NCBI RefSeq assembly: GCF_002237645.1
Contig: NZ_MJUZ01000041.1
Span: forward strand, 62,001 to 126,000
Direction: 5' to 3'
DNA length: 64,000 nt
From: Desulfovibrio sp. MES5
Lineage (GTDB): Bacteria > Desulfobacterota > Desulfovibrionia > Desulfovibrionales > Desulfovibrionaceae
The notes beneath the pieces are model-generated. The model was not told the DNA's origin and made no database searches. It worked only from the letters and a program-made list of their open reading frames with translations. How positions within the stretch are numbered: position 1 is the stretch's first letter; each line of letters opens with the position of its first letter. Shown here in pieces: positions 8,976 through 17,316 of the stretch. A program made the translations under genes and the position numbers.

Positions 8976-9947
8976 TTAGCGAAGGGATTTGACCGCAGCC
9001 ACAATCTGTTCCGCAGAAGGAATGTAGGCCGCTTCCAGCGGAGGGCTGAAGGGCACGGGGCAATAGGGAGCGCCCACGCGAGCGATGGGGGCGTCCAGAT
9101 AGTCCAGAGCTTCCTCAGCCACCATGGCGGCAATTTCAGCGCCAGCCCCGGCGGTTTTCACAGCTTCCTGAGCCACCACCAGCGCATGGGTCTTTTTGAC
9201 GGAATTAAGGATGATGTCCTTGTCCAGCGGCACGAGGCAGCGGGGGTCGACCACTTCAACGCTGATGCCCTCGGCGGCCAGCTTTTCGGCGGCTTCCAGA
9301 GCCTTGTGCACCATGAGGGACGTGGCCACGACGGTCACATCGGCGCCTTCGCGCTTGATTTCGCCCTTGCCCAGGGGAATTTCATAAACGGCGTCGTCCA
9401 CTTCGCCTTCCACGCCGTAGAGCAACTTGTGCTCAAGGAAGACCACGGGGTTGTCGTCGCGGATGGCGCTGATGAGCATGCCCTTGGCGTCCGCAGGGGT
9501 GGAGGGGATGCACACCTTGATTCCTGGCATATGCATGAACCAGGCTTCCAGGCACTGGGAGTGCTGGGCCGCGGCGCTGACGCCCGCGCCCTGAGGCATG
9601 CGCAGCACCATGGGCACCTTGGCCTTGCCGCCGAACATGTAGTGCATCTTGGCTGCCTGGTTGAAAAGCTGGTCCATGGCTACGCCGATGAAGTCCACAA
9701 ACATGAGCTCGGCAATGGGCCGCAGACCGGCCGCCGCAGCGCCAGCCGCAGCGCCCACAATGGCGCTTTCGGTAATGGGGGTGTCACGGACGCGGCGCTC
9801 GCCGAACGTGTCGAAAAGGCCCTGAGTCACGCCGAAACAACCGCCGAACTTGCCCACATCTTCACCGATGATGAACACATTTTCGTCCCGCTCCATCTCC
9901 TGGCGCATGGCATCGTTGATCGCCTGCAGGTAGGTTTTGATGGCCAT
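8976..9947 (-). CDS. acoB: Acetoin dehydrogenase E1 component, beta subunit
   Basis: A protein of 323 residues from the ATG at 9947, which has GGAGAAAG seven bases upstream; an in-frame ATG at 9959 overlaps that site. The transketolase pyrimidine-binding and C-terminal domains are typical of E1 beta (MRQEMERDENVFIIGEDVG at the N-terminus, then PMVLRMPQGAG). It pairs with the AcoA alpha subunit to form a thiamine-diphosphate enzyme that cleaves acetoin into acetaldehyde and an acetyl group. It is one of four core subunits in this operon. Confidence 0.93.
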   Translation of the reverse strand: MAIKTYLQAINDAMRQEMERDENVFIIGEDVGKFGGCFGVTQGLFDTFGERRVRDTPITESAIVGAAAGAAAAGLRPIAELMFVDFIGVAMDQLFNQAAKMHYMFGGKAKVPMVLRMPQGAGVSAAAQHSQCLEAWFMHMPGIKVCIPSTPADAKGMLISAIRDDNPVVFLEHKLLYGVEGEVDDAVYEIPLGKGEIKREGADVTVVATSLMVHKALEAAEKLAAEGISVEVVDPRCLVPLDKDIILNSVKKTHALVVAQEAVKTAGAGAEIAAMVAEEALDYLDAPIARVGAPYCPVPFSPPLEAAYIPSAEQIVAAVKSLR

Positions 9948-10020
9948 ATCTTTCTCCATTATGAAAATATGAAGGTGGTTCCCTAAATTACTCCGCCGCT
10001 CCAGATGATGCTCCGGAGCG

Positions 10021-10983
10021 TCAGGCGTATACGTCTTCCAGCAGGTCGGCCTCAGTGGGGAAGGGGCTGTCTTCGGCGAACTTCACGGCTGCTTCCACAT
10101 CGGCTGTCACCGAGGCGGTAATGGCGTCCAGTTCCGCCTGGGTGGCCAGGCCGGAGTCGACCAGCTTGGCTGCGAAACGCGGCAGGGGATCCTTGGCCTT
10201 CCATTCTTCCAGTTCCTGCTCGGAACGGTAGACGCAGGCATCACCTTCAAAGTGGCCGCGCCAGCGGTAGGTCTTGCATTCAACAAGCGAGGGGCCCTGG
10301 CCCTTGCGCGCCCGTTCCACAGCTTCTGTCACGGCTTCGTAGACAGCCAGAACATCGTTGCCGTCGACCACAACGCCGGGCATGTCATACCCTGCCGCGC
10401 GGTCGGCGATATCGGTGATGGCCATGGCCCTGTGCTGGGCGCAGGAGATGCCGTATCCATTGTTTTCATTGATGAAGACCACGGGCAGCTTCCAGGCGCT
10501 GGCCATGTTGAGCGCTTCCTGAGTGGTGCCCTGGTTGGACGCGCCGTCACCGAAGAAGCAGGCGCACACGCCCTTGTTGTTCTTGTACTGGCAGCTCAGG
10601 GCCGCGCCCACGGCCAGGGGGCCGCCGCCGCCCACGATGCCGTTGGCGCCAAGAATGCCGATGTTGAAGTCGGCAATGTGCATGGATCCGCCCTTACCCT
10701 TGCAGTAGCCCGTGGAACGGCCATAAATTTCGGCCATCATGAGCTTGAGGTCGCCGCCCTTGGCCAGACAGTGACCGTGCCCACGGTGGGTGCTGGTGAT
10801 CATGTCGGTCTTTTTAAGAGCCGCGCAGGCTCCCGTGGCCACGGCTTCTTCACCGAGGTACAGGTGAACGAACCCGGGAATCTTGCCCGCTGCAAAGAAC
10901 TTTTGCAGTTCGGTTTCAAAAAGGCGGATCTTGGTCATGGTGCTGAACATGTCCAGCAAGACCTTCTTGTCGGGATGTTTCAT
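10021..10983 (-). CDS. acoA: Acetoin dehydrogenase E1 component, alpha subunit
   Basis: A protein of 320 residues with the thiamine-diphosphate motif GDGASNQGTTQE near residue 145, ending in the usual ENN (FINENNGYG). The loop HRGHGH and the segment GGSMH are typical of E1 alpha proteins. A strong AGGAGG precedes the ATG. E1 alpha subunits of pyruvate and acetoin dehydrogenases look alike. The assignment to acetoin rests on the neighbours acoX and acoR and on the two butanediol dehydrogenases. Confidence 0.93.
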   Translation of the reverse strand: MKHPDKKVLLDMFSTMTKIRLFETELQKFFAAGKIPGFVHLYLGEEAVATGACAALKKTDMITSTHRGHGHCLAKGGDLKLMMAEIYGRSTGYCKGKGGSMHIADFNIGILGANGIVGGGGPLAVGAALSCQYKNNKGVCACFFGDGASNQGTTQEALNMASAWKLPVVFINENNGYGISCAQHRAMAITDIADRAAGYDMPGVVVDGNDVLAVYEAVTEAVERARKGQGPSLVECKTYRWRGHFEGDACVYRSEQELEEWKAKDPLPRFAAKLVDSGLATQAELDAITASVTADVEAAVKFAEDSPFPTEADLLEDVYA

Positions 10984-11016
10984 GATGCTCTCCTCCTTTA
11001 CTTGATCAGTGCCTGT

Positions 11017-11379
11017 TCAATCCACATAGACCGACACGGTAAGAGCCGCGCAGGCCATCACAATATCGCTGCATCCCGGTCCGAAAATCGGCACTTCCAG
11101 ACCAGGAACGCGCAATCCGCCGGAAACAATGGTCACGCTTTTGTCGCCAATGGGTATGGCGGTTTTTACGGCCTCCACATCCACGCCCGCAGGGTCGGGC
11201 ACGGCGATTTCAGCGTGCACGTGTACTCCCTGAAAAGACGAACGCCCGAGCACTTCAACCAGACCGCAGAGGCAGGAGCGCGAAATGGCGTCCTTCACGG
11301 CGCGCCTGGCGGCCTTGGTCATGTCCGCGCCGTGCAGGTCAGCTCCGGTGCCGAGTTCAACAATGTAGCGTTGCAGCAT
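11017..11379 (-). CDS. Lin0512-family conserved protein
   Basis: A protein of 120 residues starting MLQRYIVELGTGADLHG, with GAGGAA before the ATG at 11379. The pattern GADLHGxDxTKAAxRAVxDAI, the CLCGL segment and the C-terminal half (GGLRVPGLEVP) match what I recall of the small Lin0512 family, which has no known function. It sits between the first E2 gene and acoA with short spacers. That makes it a likely accessory of acetoin or diol breakdown. Confidence 0.78.
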   Translation of the reverse strand: MLQRYIVELGTGADLHGADMTKAARRAVKDAISRSCLCGLVEVLGRSSFQGVHVHAEIAVPDPAGVDVEAVKTAIPIGDKSVTIVSGGLRVPGLEVPIFGPGCSDIVMACAALTVSVYVD

Positions 11380-11405
11380 GGTTTCCTCGCTTTGTCCGCT
11401 CGGGC

Positions 11406-12638
11406 TTAGCCCAGCATGCGCACCGGTTTTTCCAGCATGTCCGCCAGGGTGCGCAAAAAGCTCATGGCCGGGCCGCCGTCGGTGACCATATGGTTGAAGG
11501 TGAGCGAAAGCGTCATCATCTTGCGCACGCACACTTCACCCTCGAATACGCCCGGTTTTTCCACCACGCGGCCAACGCCAAGGATGCCCGTTTCCGGCGG
11601 ATTCAGTATGGGCGTAAAGCCGTCAACGCCAAGCATGCTCACGTTGGAGATGGTGAAGGTGCCGCCGGATATCTCGTCCATAGAAAGCCCGCCCTTGCGG
11701 GCGCGAGAAGCCGCGTCGCGCACCTTTTCCTTGAGCTGCTCAAGGCTGAAGGTGTCGGCGTTTTTCACATTGGGCACGATGAGGCCGGTATCGAGAGATA
11801 CGGCCATGCCCAGATTGACATGCTTGTGCAGGTGGATGCCGTCTTCACGCAGGGTGCTGTTCATGACGGGGTGGCGCAGCAGAGCGCGGCATACGGCGAA
11901 GGCGATGATGTCGTTGTAGGAAAGGCGGTACTCGGGGTTCTTTTTGTTGCGGGCCAGCATACTCTCACGCAGGGCCACCATTTCGGTCACGTCGGCTTCC
12001 ACAAAAACCGTAAGCTGGGCAGCGCCCTGAAGGCTGGCCATCATATTGTCGGCTATGAGCTTGCGCAGGCCGTCCATGGGCACAATCTCATCTTCGCAAC
12101 AGGGGGCGGAGCTTGCGCAGGAGCCGGAGGCTGCCGGGGCTGCCGGAGCGGCAGGAGCCTTCTGGGCGGCTTCGTGCGCTGCCCGCACGTCTTTTTCGCT
12201 CACGGCCCCGTCACGCCCGGTCCCTTGCACCGAGGCAAGGTCCACGCCCAGTTCCGCAGCCAGCCTGCGCGCGGCGGGCATGGCCCGTACGGACTCGCCG
12301 GATGCTCTGGCGGCGGCTCCGGAAGCCGCGGCTTTTTCTGTTTTGGCAGGAGCTGCGGAGGAGGCGGCATCCGCAGAGGGCTTTGCCGACACGGCTTCGC
12401 CTGATGCGCCAATGATGCCGATGACCTGCATAACCGGCACCACCTCGCCCTGAGGGGAAACTATCTGTAAAAGCACGCCACTGGCGGGAGACTCCACCAC
12501 ATTGGTAATCTTGTCGGTCTCCACCTCCAAAAGCGGCTGCCCCGTTTCCACCGCGCTGCCTTCTGACACAAGCCAGCGCGCAATTTTGCCGGTTTTCATG
12601 GTCAGGCCCCATTTGGGCATCTGCACTTCGTAAGCCAT
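11406..12638 (-). CDS. acoC: E2 acyltransferase of acetoin dehydrogenase, first gene of the operon
   Basis: A 410-residue dihydrolipoamide acetyltransferase with one lipoyl domain (K43 in VETDKIT), one subunit-binding domain (about 118-152, PAARRLAAEL...) and a C-terminal catalytic domain. The active-site motif reads FNHMVTDGG: H383 and D387 are kept, but Asn replaces the usual Asp before His. I chose the ATG at 12638 because AGGAGG sits eight bases upstream; a TTG at 12644 is too close to it. This is the first gene behind the sigma-54 promoter. The second E2 (5121-6503) differs in domain count and motif, so the two may serve different E1 partners or mix in one core. Confidence 0.92.
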   Translation of the reverse strand: MAYEVQMPKWGLTMKTGKIARWLVSEGSAVETGQPLLEVETDKITNVVESPASGVLLQIVSPQGEVVPVMQVIGIIGASGEAVSAKPSADAASSAAPAKTEKAAASGAAARASGESVRAMPAARRLAAELGVDLASVQGTGRDGAVSEKDVRAAHEAAQKAPAAPAAPAASGSCASSAPCCEDEIVPMDGLRKLIADNMMASLQGAAQLTVFVEADVTEMVALRESMLARNKKNPEYRLSYNDIIAFAVCRALLRHPVMNSTLREDGIHLHKHVNLGMAVSLDTGLIVPNVKNADTFSLEQLKEKVRDAASRARKGGLSMDEISGGTFTISNVSMLGVDGFTPILNPPETGILGVGRVVEKPGVFEGEVCVRKMMTLSLTFNHMVTDGGPAMSFLRTLADMLEKPVRMLG

Positions 12639-12780
12639 CCTCAAACCTCCTCATGTGGAGCGATTTTTTATGACAGACGGTACGTTCGGATTGCGGGGCG
12701 GCCCGCGCCAGCCGTAAGGCATTCTTCTTCCGGCAGAAGCCCCGACCCGGCCCATCCATTTGCTGATCTTGTCCAAGTGG

Positions 12781-12796
12781 TGCAACTCTGATGCCA
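12781..12796 (-). promoter_or_regulatory. Sigma-54 promoter of the acetoin operon
   Basis: Read on the minus strand the site is TGGCATcagagTTGCA, which fits the -24/-12 consensus with correct GG-to-GC spacing. It lies about 140 bp before the first E2 gene. The divergent acoR encodes a sigma-54 activator. Confidence 0.85.
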
Positions 12797-12856
12797 TTTT
12801 ATAACATGCTAAAATTAAATATAATTTTATTTACCAACACCAATACACAGTAAAAG

Positions 12857-12873
12857 TGTTCGATAATGGAACA
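12857..12873. promoter_or_regulatory. Possible AcoR upstream site
   Basis: TGTTC and GAACA form a dyad around seven bases, about 60 bp upstream of the -24 element. The half-site ATGGAACA occurs again before the butanediol dehydrogenase gene. Confidence 0.45.
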
Positions 12874-13166
12874 TATTTACATGACAGGATACCAAATACA
12901 GGACACTTCAATATAAAAACATGACATAATCCTGCCATGATAGTTGTAGTTATCTAGTAAAATCCTGCGAAAACCCTATTCATTTTTTCAAAATACTAAG
13001 GTATTACTTACCCCAACTAGATTTGTTCCAGCGTACACAAAGCCGTCACATGTGGTGGGCGCGCCAGACCATATTGGCCAGGCGCGTGACGGTCGCGCGG
13101 AACAGGCCACGGTGCGGCCAGCCGCAGGCGGTTTACGCCACGCGAGCACGGCTAGAGGAGAAGGGT

Positions 13167-15224
13167 ATGTACGTATTGCAGCGCAACGGTGATGTTTTTG
13201 AAATGCGGCAGGAACCCAGAGGATCATCCAAATCCCCACGCCCCGGGCTTTTGCTCGGTGGCGGCTCCTCTAGCGGCAAGCAAAAGCGGGATGTCTGGGA
13301 AACATTCATCAGAACAGGCCATATCGACGACCCCACACTTCCCCGGCCCATCGCCGCATCTTGGCAGCGTTGCCGCAACATGGGCGTCGACCCCCTTTTG
13401 CCCCGATGTTGCGAGTTCACGCCCATGACCCAGATAGAGCCGCTGGCTGATATTTATGCTGACCTCGCGGCAGATGTGGAGCGGCAGATATACGATCAGA
13501 TAAAGGGAAGGGGGCTGCTTATCACAGTGGCTGACGCCGAGGGGCGCATCCTGCGCACCTGTGGCAGCAAGGAAGTTCTGCTTGAGGCCGACCGCCTGCA
13601 TTTCGGGCCCGGAGCCGTGTGGTCCGAGCTCAGCGTGGGCACCAACGCCATCAGTCTGGCCATTAATGACGGCACGCCCGCACAGGTTATGGGGGTGGAA
13701 CACTTTTGCAACAGCCACCAGTCCTGGGGCTGTTCAGCGGCTCCCATTTTCACGCCATTTGGCGACCTGTGGGGCTGCTTTGACATTTCCGGCCCCACCA
13801 GCGCCGACCACAGCCATGCCCTGTGGCTGGTCATGGGTGCTGCCCGCGAAATTGAGCGCCTGCTGCTCAACGCCTCGCTGGCCACTATGGAAAACAAGTC
13901 ACGCAGCCTCTTGAACACCCTGTTCAGTTCCATGCCCATAGGCATACTCATGGTGGATGATGAGGGGCGCATAAGCTACGCCAATACCCTCGCCGCCCGC
14001 ATGCTGCGGTATACGGGCGATCTGCGCGACTGCCGGGCCGACATGTTTTTTCACAGCCCCGCGCAGGCGCAATGGCGACAGAACAATGCCGAAAGCATAC
14101 CGTTGCACTGCACGGCAAACCCGGAACTCAACGCCCAACTCGTGTCCTTTATGGCCAGCGGCGCTGGAAACCGCCATTCCATAATCACCCTGCAGGCCGA
14201 TGCCCCCCGCATTCTGCCGTCGCCCGTCCAGCGAAGCCGCCATGAAGAACCCCGCCCCTTCGGCGACATTCTGTACCGCAGCGAAAAAATGGCCAGCGTT
14301 GTGGCCAGAGCCCGGCATATGGCCCAAAGCCCGGCAGCCATACTGCTGTACGGCGAAACCGGCACAGGCAAGGAGCTTTTCGCCAGGGCCATCCACCAGG
14401 CCAGCGTACAGGCTGACGGCCCCTTTGTGGCAGTCAACTGCGGCGCCCTGCCCCGCGAACTTATTCAGAGTGAACTTTTCGGTTATGAAAAAGGCGCGTT
14501 TACCGGCGCAGCGGAAAAAGGCCGCCCCGGCAAGTTCGAACTGGCCGAAAAAGGCACGCTTTTTCTGGATGAAATTTCGGAAATGCCCCTGGAAATGCAG
14601 GTCAACCTGCTGCGCCCGCTGGAAGAGCGCTGCGTAACCCGTGTGGGCGGCAAACAGAATATCAAGGTGGATTTCAGGCTTATCACGGCCACTAACAGGA
14701 ATCTTGATCAGCTTATGGCTTCAGGGAGTTTTCGGCAGGACCTTTTTTACCGCATTCATGTGCTGGCGCTTGAGATCCCCCCCTTACGCGAGCGCAAGGA
14801 CGACATCGGCCTCATTGCCGAACACCACTGCCGCCGACTGTGCCGCAACTACGGCCAGCCTTTTGGCGGCCTGTCGTCCGAGGCCCTGCGCATTCTGGAG
14901 GACTACGCCTGGCCCGGCAACGTGCGCCAGCTTGTGCACAGCATGGAATTTGCCGTCAATATGGCCCAGGGCGGCTGTATCCTTCCCGAACACCTGCCCG
15001 CCACCCTGCATGCCCGGCATGAGCCGCAGACCGCTGGCGGCGGCGACTGCACCATGGCCGCCCTGCCCCGCATGACGGAGTTCAACCTGGGCAGCATTGA
15101 GGCCCACGCCATCAAGGCCGCCCTGGCCCACTACAAGGGAAACATGCTGCAGGCGGCCAAGGCTTTGGGCATAGGGCGCAACACGCTCTACGCGAAGCTT
15201 CGCAAAATAGACCACTGCAACTGA
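13167..15224 (+). CDS. acoR: AcoR, sigma-54-dependent activator of acetoin genes
   Basis: A protein of 685 residues. A GAF-type sensor domain (about 100-240) comes first, then a PAS-like segment (about 250-300). The AAA+ domain follows, with Walker A GETGTGKE (396-403), the sigma-54 contact loop GAFTGA (443-448) and Walker B GTLFLDEI. A Fis-type helix-turn-helix ends the protein (AAKALGIGRNTLYAKLRK). I chose the ATG at 13167, preceded by GAGGAG. Known AcoR proteins sense acetoin and drive -24/-12 promoters. Two such promoters flank this gene, one for the minus-strand operon and one for the downstream dehydrogenase. Confidence 0.95.
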   Translation: MYVLQRNGDVFEMRQEPRGSSKSPRPGLLLGGGSSSGKQKRDVWETFIRTGHIDDPTLPRPIAASWQRCRNMGVDPLLPRCCEFTPMTQIEPLADIYADLAADVERQIYDQIKGRGLLITVADAEGRILRTCGSKEVLLEADRLHFGPGAVWSELSVGTNAISLAINDGTPAQVMGVEHFCNSHQSWGCSAAPIFTPFGDLWGCFDISGPTSADHSHALWLVMGAAREIERLLLNASLATMENKSRSLLNTLFSSMPIGILMVDDEGRISYANTLAARMLRYTGDLRDCRADMFFHSPAQAQWRQNNAESIPLHCTANPELNAQLVSFMASGAGNRHSIITLQADAPRILPSPVQRSRHEEPRPFGDILYRSEKMASVVARARHMAQSPAAILLYGETGTGKELFARAIHQASVQADGPFVAVNCGALPRELIQSELFGYEKGAFTGAAEKGRPGKFELAEKGTLFLDEISEMPLEMQVNLLRPLEERCVTRVGGKQNIKVDFRLITATNRNLDQLMASGSFRQDLFYRIHVLALEIPPLRERKDDIGLIAEHHCRRLCRNYGQPFGGLSSEALRILEDYAWPGNVRQLVHSMEFAVNMAQGGCILPEHLPATLHARHEPQTAGGGDCTMAALPRMTEFNLGSIEAHAIKAALAHYKGNMLQAAKALGIGRNTLYAKLRKIDHCN

Positions 15225-15271
15225 TCCCGCTGTAGCGCATCTTTCTTTGCTGTCTGCTCCGCCGGTTTTCT

Positions 15272-15312
15272 GCTCCGCCCGGTAATCCGCATAGCGGAAT
15301 TCCGGGCGGAGC
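15272..15312 (+). terminator. Hairpin after acoR
   Basis: GCTCCGCCCGG and CCGGGCGGAGC pair perfectly, with an inner TCCGC/GCGGA stem. It starts 48 bp after the acoR stop. There is no T-run, so it may act as an RNA end stabiliser rather than a clean intrinsic terminator. Confidence 0.5.
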
Positions 15313-15322
15313 GGCGTTCAGG

Positions 15323-15373
15323 TTGTTCCATACCAGCACAGCGCAGGGCGAATTGTGTTCGGGCATGGAACAA
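15323..15373. promoter_or_regulatory. Inverted repeat, candidate AcoR upstream activating site
   Basis: TTGTTCCATACC (15323-15334) is inverted as GGCATGGAACAA (15362-15373) with one mismatch. A further related copy, CATGGTATGACAATC, starts at 15384. The array lies about 110-160 bp upstream of the -24 element at 15481, the usual distance for sigma-54 activators. Confidence 0.6.
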
Positions 15374-15480
15374 CAATCATGCGCATGGTATGACAATCAA
15401 CATGTGCATTTTTTCCCTATCGAGACAGTACGCCGCCTCCCGGCCTTATTACGAAAAATCCGCACCAACTGCCATCTTTA

Positions 15481-15496
15481 AGGCACGACCTGTGCA
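15481..15496 (+). promoter_or_regulatory. Sigma-54 promoter of the butanediol dehydrogenase gene
   Basis: AGGCACgacctGTGCA matches the -24/-12 consensus in the key GG and GC positions and their spacing. It lies 42 bp before the start codon. Confidence 0.7.
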
Positions 15497-15537
15497 AATG
15501 AAAGGGCATCATACACCCTTTTACGAGAGAGGTCGTT

Positions 15538-16608
15538 ATGGCAGAGAGCATGCAAGCCGCAGTGTGGCACGGCAAAAAAGATGTGCGGGTTGAAACGGTG
15601 CCTCTTCCTTCCCCTCCGGCCCCCGGCTGGGTGCAGGTGAAGGTCGAGTGGTGCGGCATTTGCGGGTCTGACCTGCACGAATACCTGGCTGGCCCCATCT
15701 TTATTCCTGTGAACGCTCCCCACCCGCTCACCGGCAAACAGGGAAGCGTGATCCTGGGGCATGAGTTCACCGGCAAGGTTGTTGCCGTGGGCGATGGCGT
15801 CACCGACATCAAGGTAGGCGACATGGTGGCCCCCGATGCCTGTCAGCATTGCGGCGAATGCCAGCCCTGCCGCGAAGGGCGTTACAATGTCTGCGAAAAA
15901 CTGGCCTTTACCGGCCTGCATAATGACGGGGCCTTTGCCTCCTATGTGAACGTGCCCGCCGAATTGTGCTACGTTCTGCCCGAAGGCGTCAGCGCCGAGG
16001 CCGGAGCCGTCATGGAACCGCTGGCCACGGGCTTCAAGGCCGTGCGCATGGCCGGCAGCATACTGGGGCGTACCGTGGTTGTGCTCGGCGCTGGCACCAT
16101 CGGCCTCGGCACCATTATGGCCGCCAAAGCCGCAGGCGCAGGCAAGATCATTGTGGTGGAAATGTCCAAGGCGCGCATTGAAAAAGCCAAAGAATGCGGA
16201 GCGGACGTCATCATCAACCCCAAGGAATGCGACCCGGTGGCCGCCATCAAGGAACTCACCGGCGGATCAGGCGCGGACGTGTCCTTTGAATGCATCGGCA
16301 ACAAAATGACCGGCCCCCTGGCCATTGACGTTCTTCGCAACACGGGGTTGGCGATTATTGTGGGCATTTTTGAAGAACCCAGTTCCTTCAACTTCTTCAG
16401 CCTCAGCGGCACCGACAAGCGCGTCATGGGCACCCTGGCCTACACGCTGGACGACTTCAAGGGTCTGGCCGCTCTCATGGCCAAGGGCGCCATCCGTGCC
16501 GAAAACCTCATCACCGGCAAAATTGAACTCAAGGACATTCTTGAAAAAGGTTTTCTGGAGCTCATCAACAACAAGGACCAGCATATCAAGATACTGGTGC
16601 GCCCCTGA
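15538..16608 (+). CDS. bdhA: Zinc-dependent 2,3-butanediol dehydrogenase
   Basis: A 356-residue medium-chain alcohol dehydrogenase. The catalytic zinc site is C39 (CGICGSD) with GHE near residue 78. The structural zinc cysteines are in the CQHCGECQPC...C segment near 102-118. The coenzyme loop is GAGTIGLG. The motif order and length match (R,R)-2,3-butanediol dehydrogenases, although sorbitol and threonine dehydrogenases are close relatives. GAGAGG precedes the ATG. Its own sigma-54 promoter and its place next to acoR make butanediol the best substrate guess, oxidised to acetoin and fed to the AcoABC complex. Confidence 0.88.
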   Translation: MAESMQAAVWHGKKDVRVETVPLPSPPAPGWVQVKVEWCGICGSDLHEYLAGPIFIPVNAPHPLTGKQGSVILGHEFTGKVVAVGDGVTDIKVGDMVAPDACQHCGECQPCREGRYNVCEKLAFTGLHNDGAFASYVNVPAELCYVLPEGVSAEAGAVMEPLATGFKAVRMAGSILGRTVVVLGAGTIGLGTIMAAKAAGAGKIIVVEMSKARIEKAKECGADVIINPKECDPVAAIKELTGGSGADVSFECIGNKMTGPLAIDVLRNTGLAIIVGIFEEPSSFNFFSLSGTDKRVMGTLAYTLDDFKGLAALMAKGAIRAENLITGKIELKDILEKGFLELINNKDQHIKILVRP

Positions 16609-16614
16609 AGCGCC

Positions 16615-16752
16615 CTGGAGCATTTTACCTTTAAAAAAAGAGTAGAGGCTTTAATGCTGCACGAGAGTGCGGCACGCCGCTACGTGGCGTGGATTCTGCC
16701 TGAAATGGCATTTTTAAACGCCGATTTTGAAATGTGAAACATTTCAAAATTA
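16615..16752 (+). repeat. Repeat family A, copy 1
   Basis: It begins GGAGCATTTTACC and ends CATTTCAAAATTA, with hairpin TGCTGCAC/GTGCGGCA inside. The TTCTGC hairpin is degraded in this copy. It lies directly after bdhA. Confidence 0.75.
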
Positions 16753-17169
16753 CCCCGATTGCGTTGCAAACTCTGAACTTTCGGGCGTAACGGTTTGATC
16801 CTGGAGGAAGTTTTGGCGCATTGGCCTTGGGAATGCCATTCTCAAGACTTGAGGCACGCCGGTCATGGCGCGTGACAGCGCGAACTGACTGTGCTTGCGC
16901 TTTGTGGTGATATCCGCGCCCGCCGCCAGGACATTTCACGCGGTGGCTATGAGGGCGCAGCGATTATGCGAACAGGCCTTCGCACACATTGAAGGCGCCC
17001 GCTTGAGCGCGTCCCGGCGCAGACAGGCTGCGCTAGCGCACCCACGGCGAGCGCCTGCCACGCAGCCACACTGCTGACTCATGGCAACGTCGCTTGCCTA
17101 TGAAGAGGCCCTACGGCTGGCCCGGCATCCTCGTTGAAGGTGTCCAGAACAGGGCATACAGCATGAATG

Positions 17170-17197
17170 TGCGCCGGATATGCATATATCCGGCGCA
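17170..17197. terminator. 12-bp hairpin after the flavodiiron gene
   Basis: TGCGCCGGATAT pairs with ATATCCGGCGCA around GCAT. It lies 120 bp downstream of the roo stop codon on the minus strand. There is no strong T-run. Confidence 0.4.
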
Positions 17198-17316
17198 AAA
17201 CCGTTTGGCCTCAGACCATATGAACCGCAGGGCGCGCACGCTCCGGCCGTAGAAATCAGACCTCGAATCCGGGTGGCAAGGCTACAGCCCCGCTGCACCC
17301 AGTCCTGCGTTGCGGC

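Larger units (their letters stand above)
16609..17316. other. 708-bp spacer with repeat A, a hairpin and no gene
   Basis: Apart from repeat A at its left end and the hairpin at 17170, no ORF with a ribosome site is seen. The part at 17000-17140 resembles 53690-53800 (shared GGCGCAGACAG and TACGGCTGG words) and may be a decayed repeat. Confidence 0.5.

Noticed and set aside
8976-10983. Pyruvate dehydrogenase E1 instead of acetoin dehydrogenase
   Set aside because: Neighbouring acoX, acoR and two butanediol dehydrogenases favour acetoin. The E1 sequence alone would not decide it.
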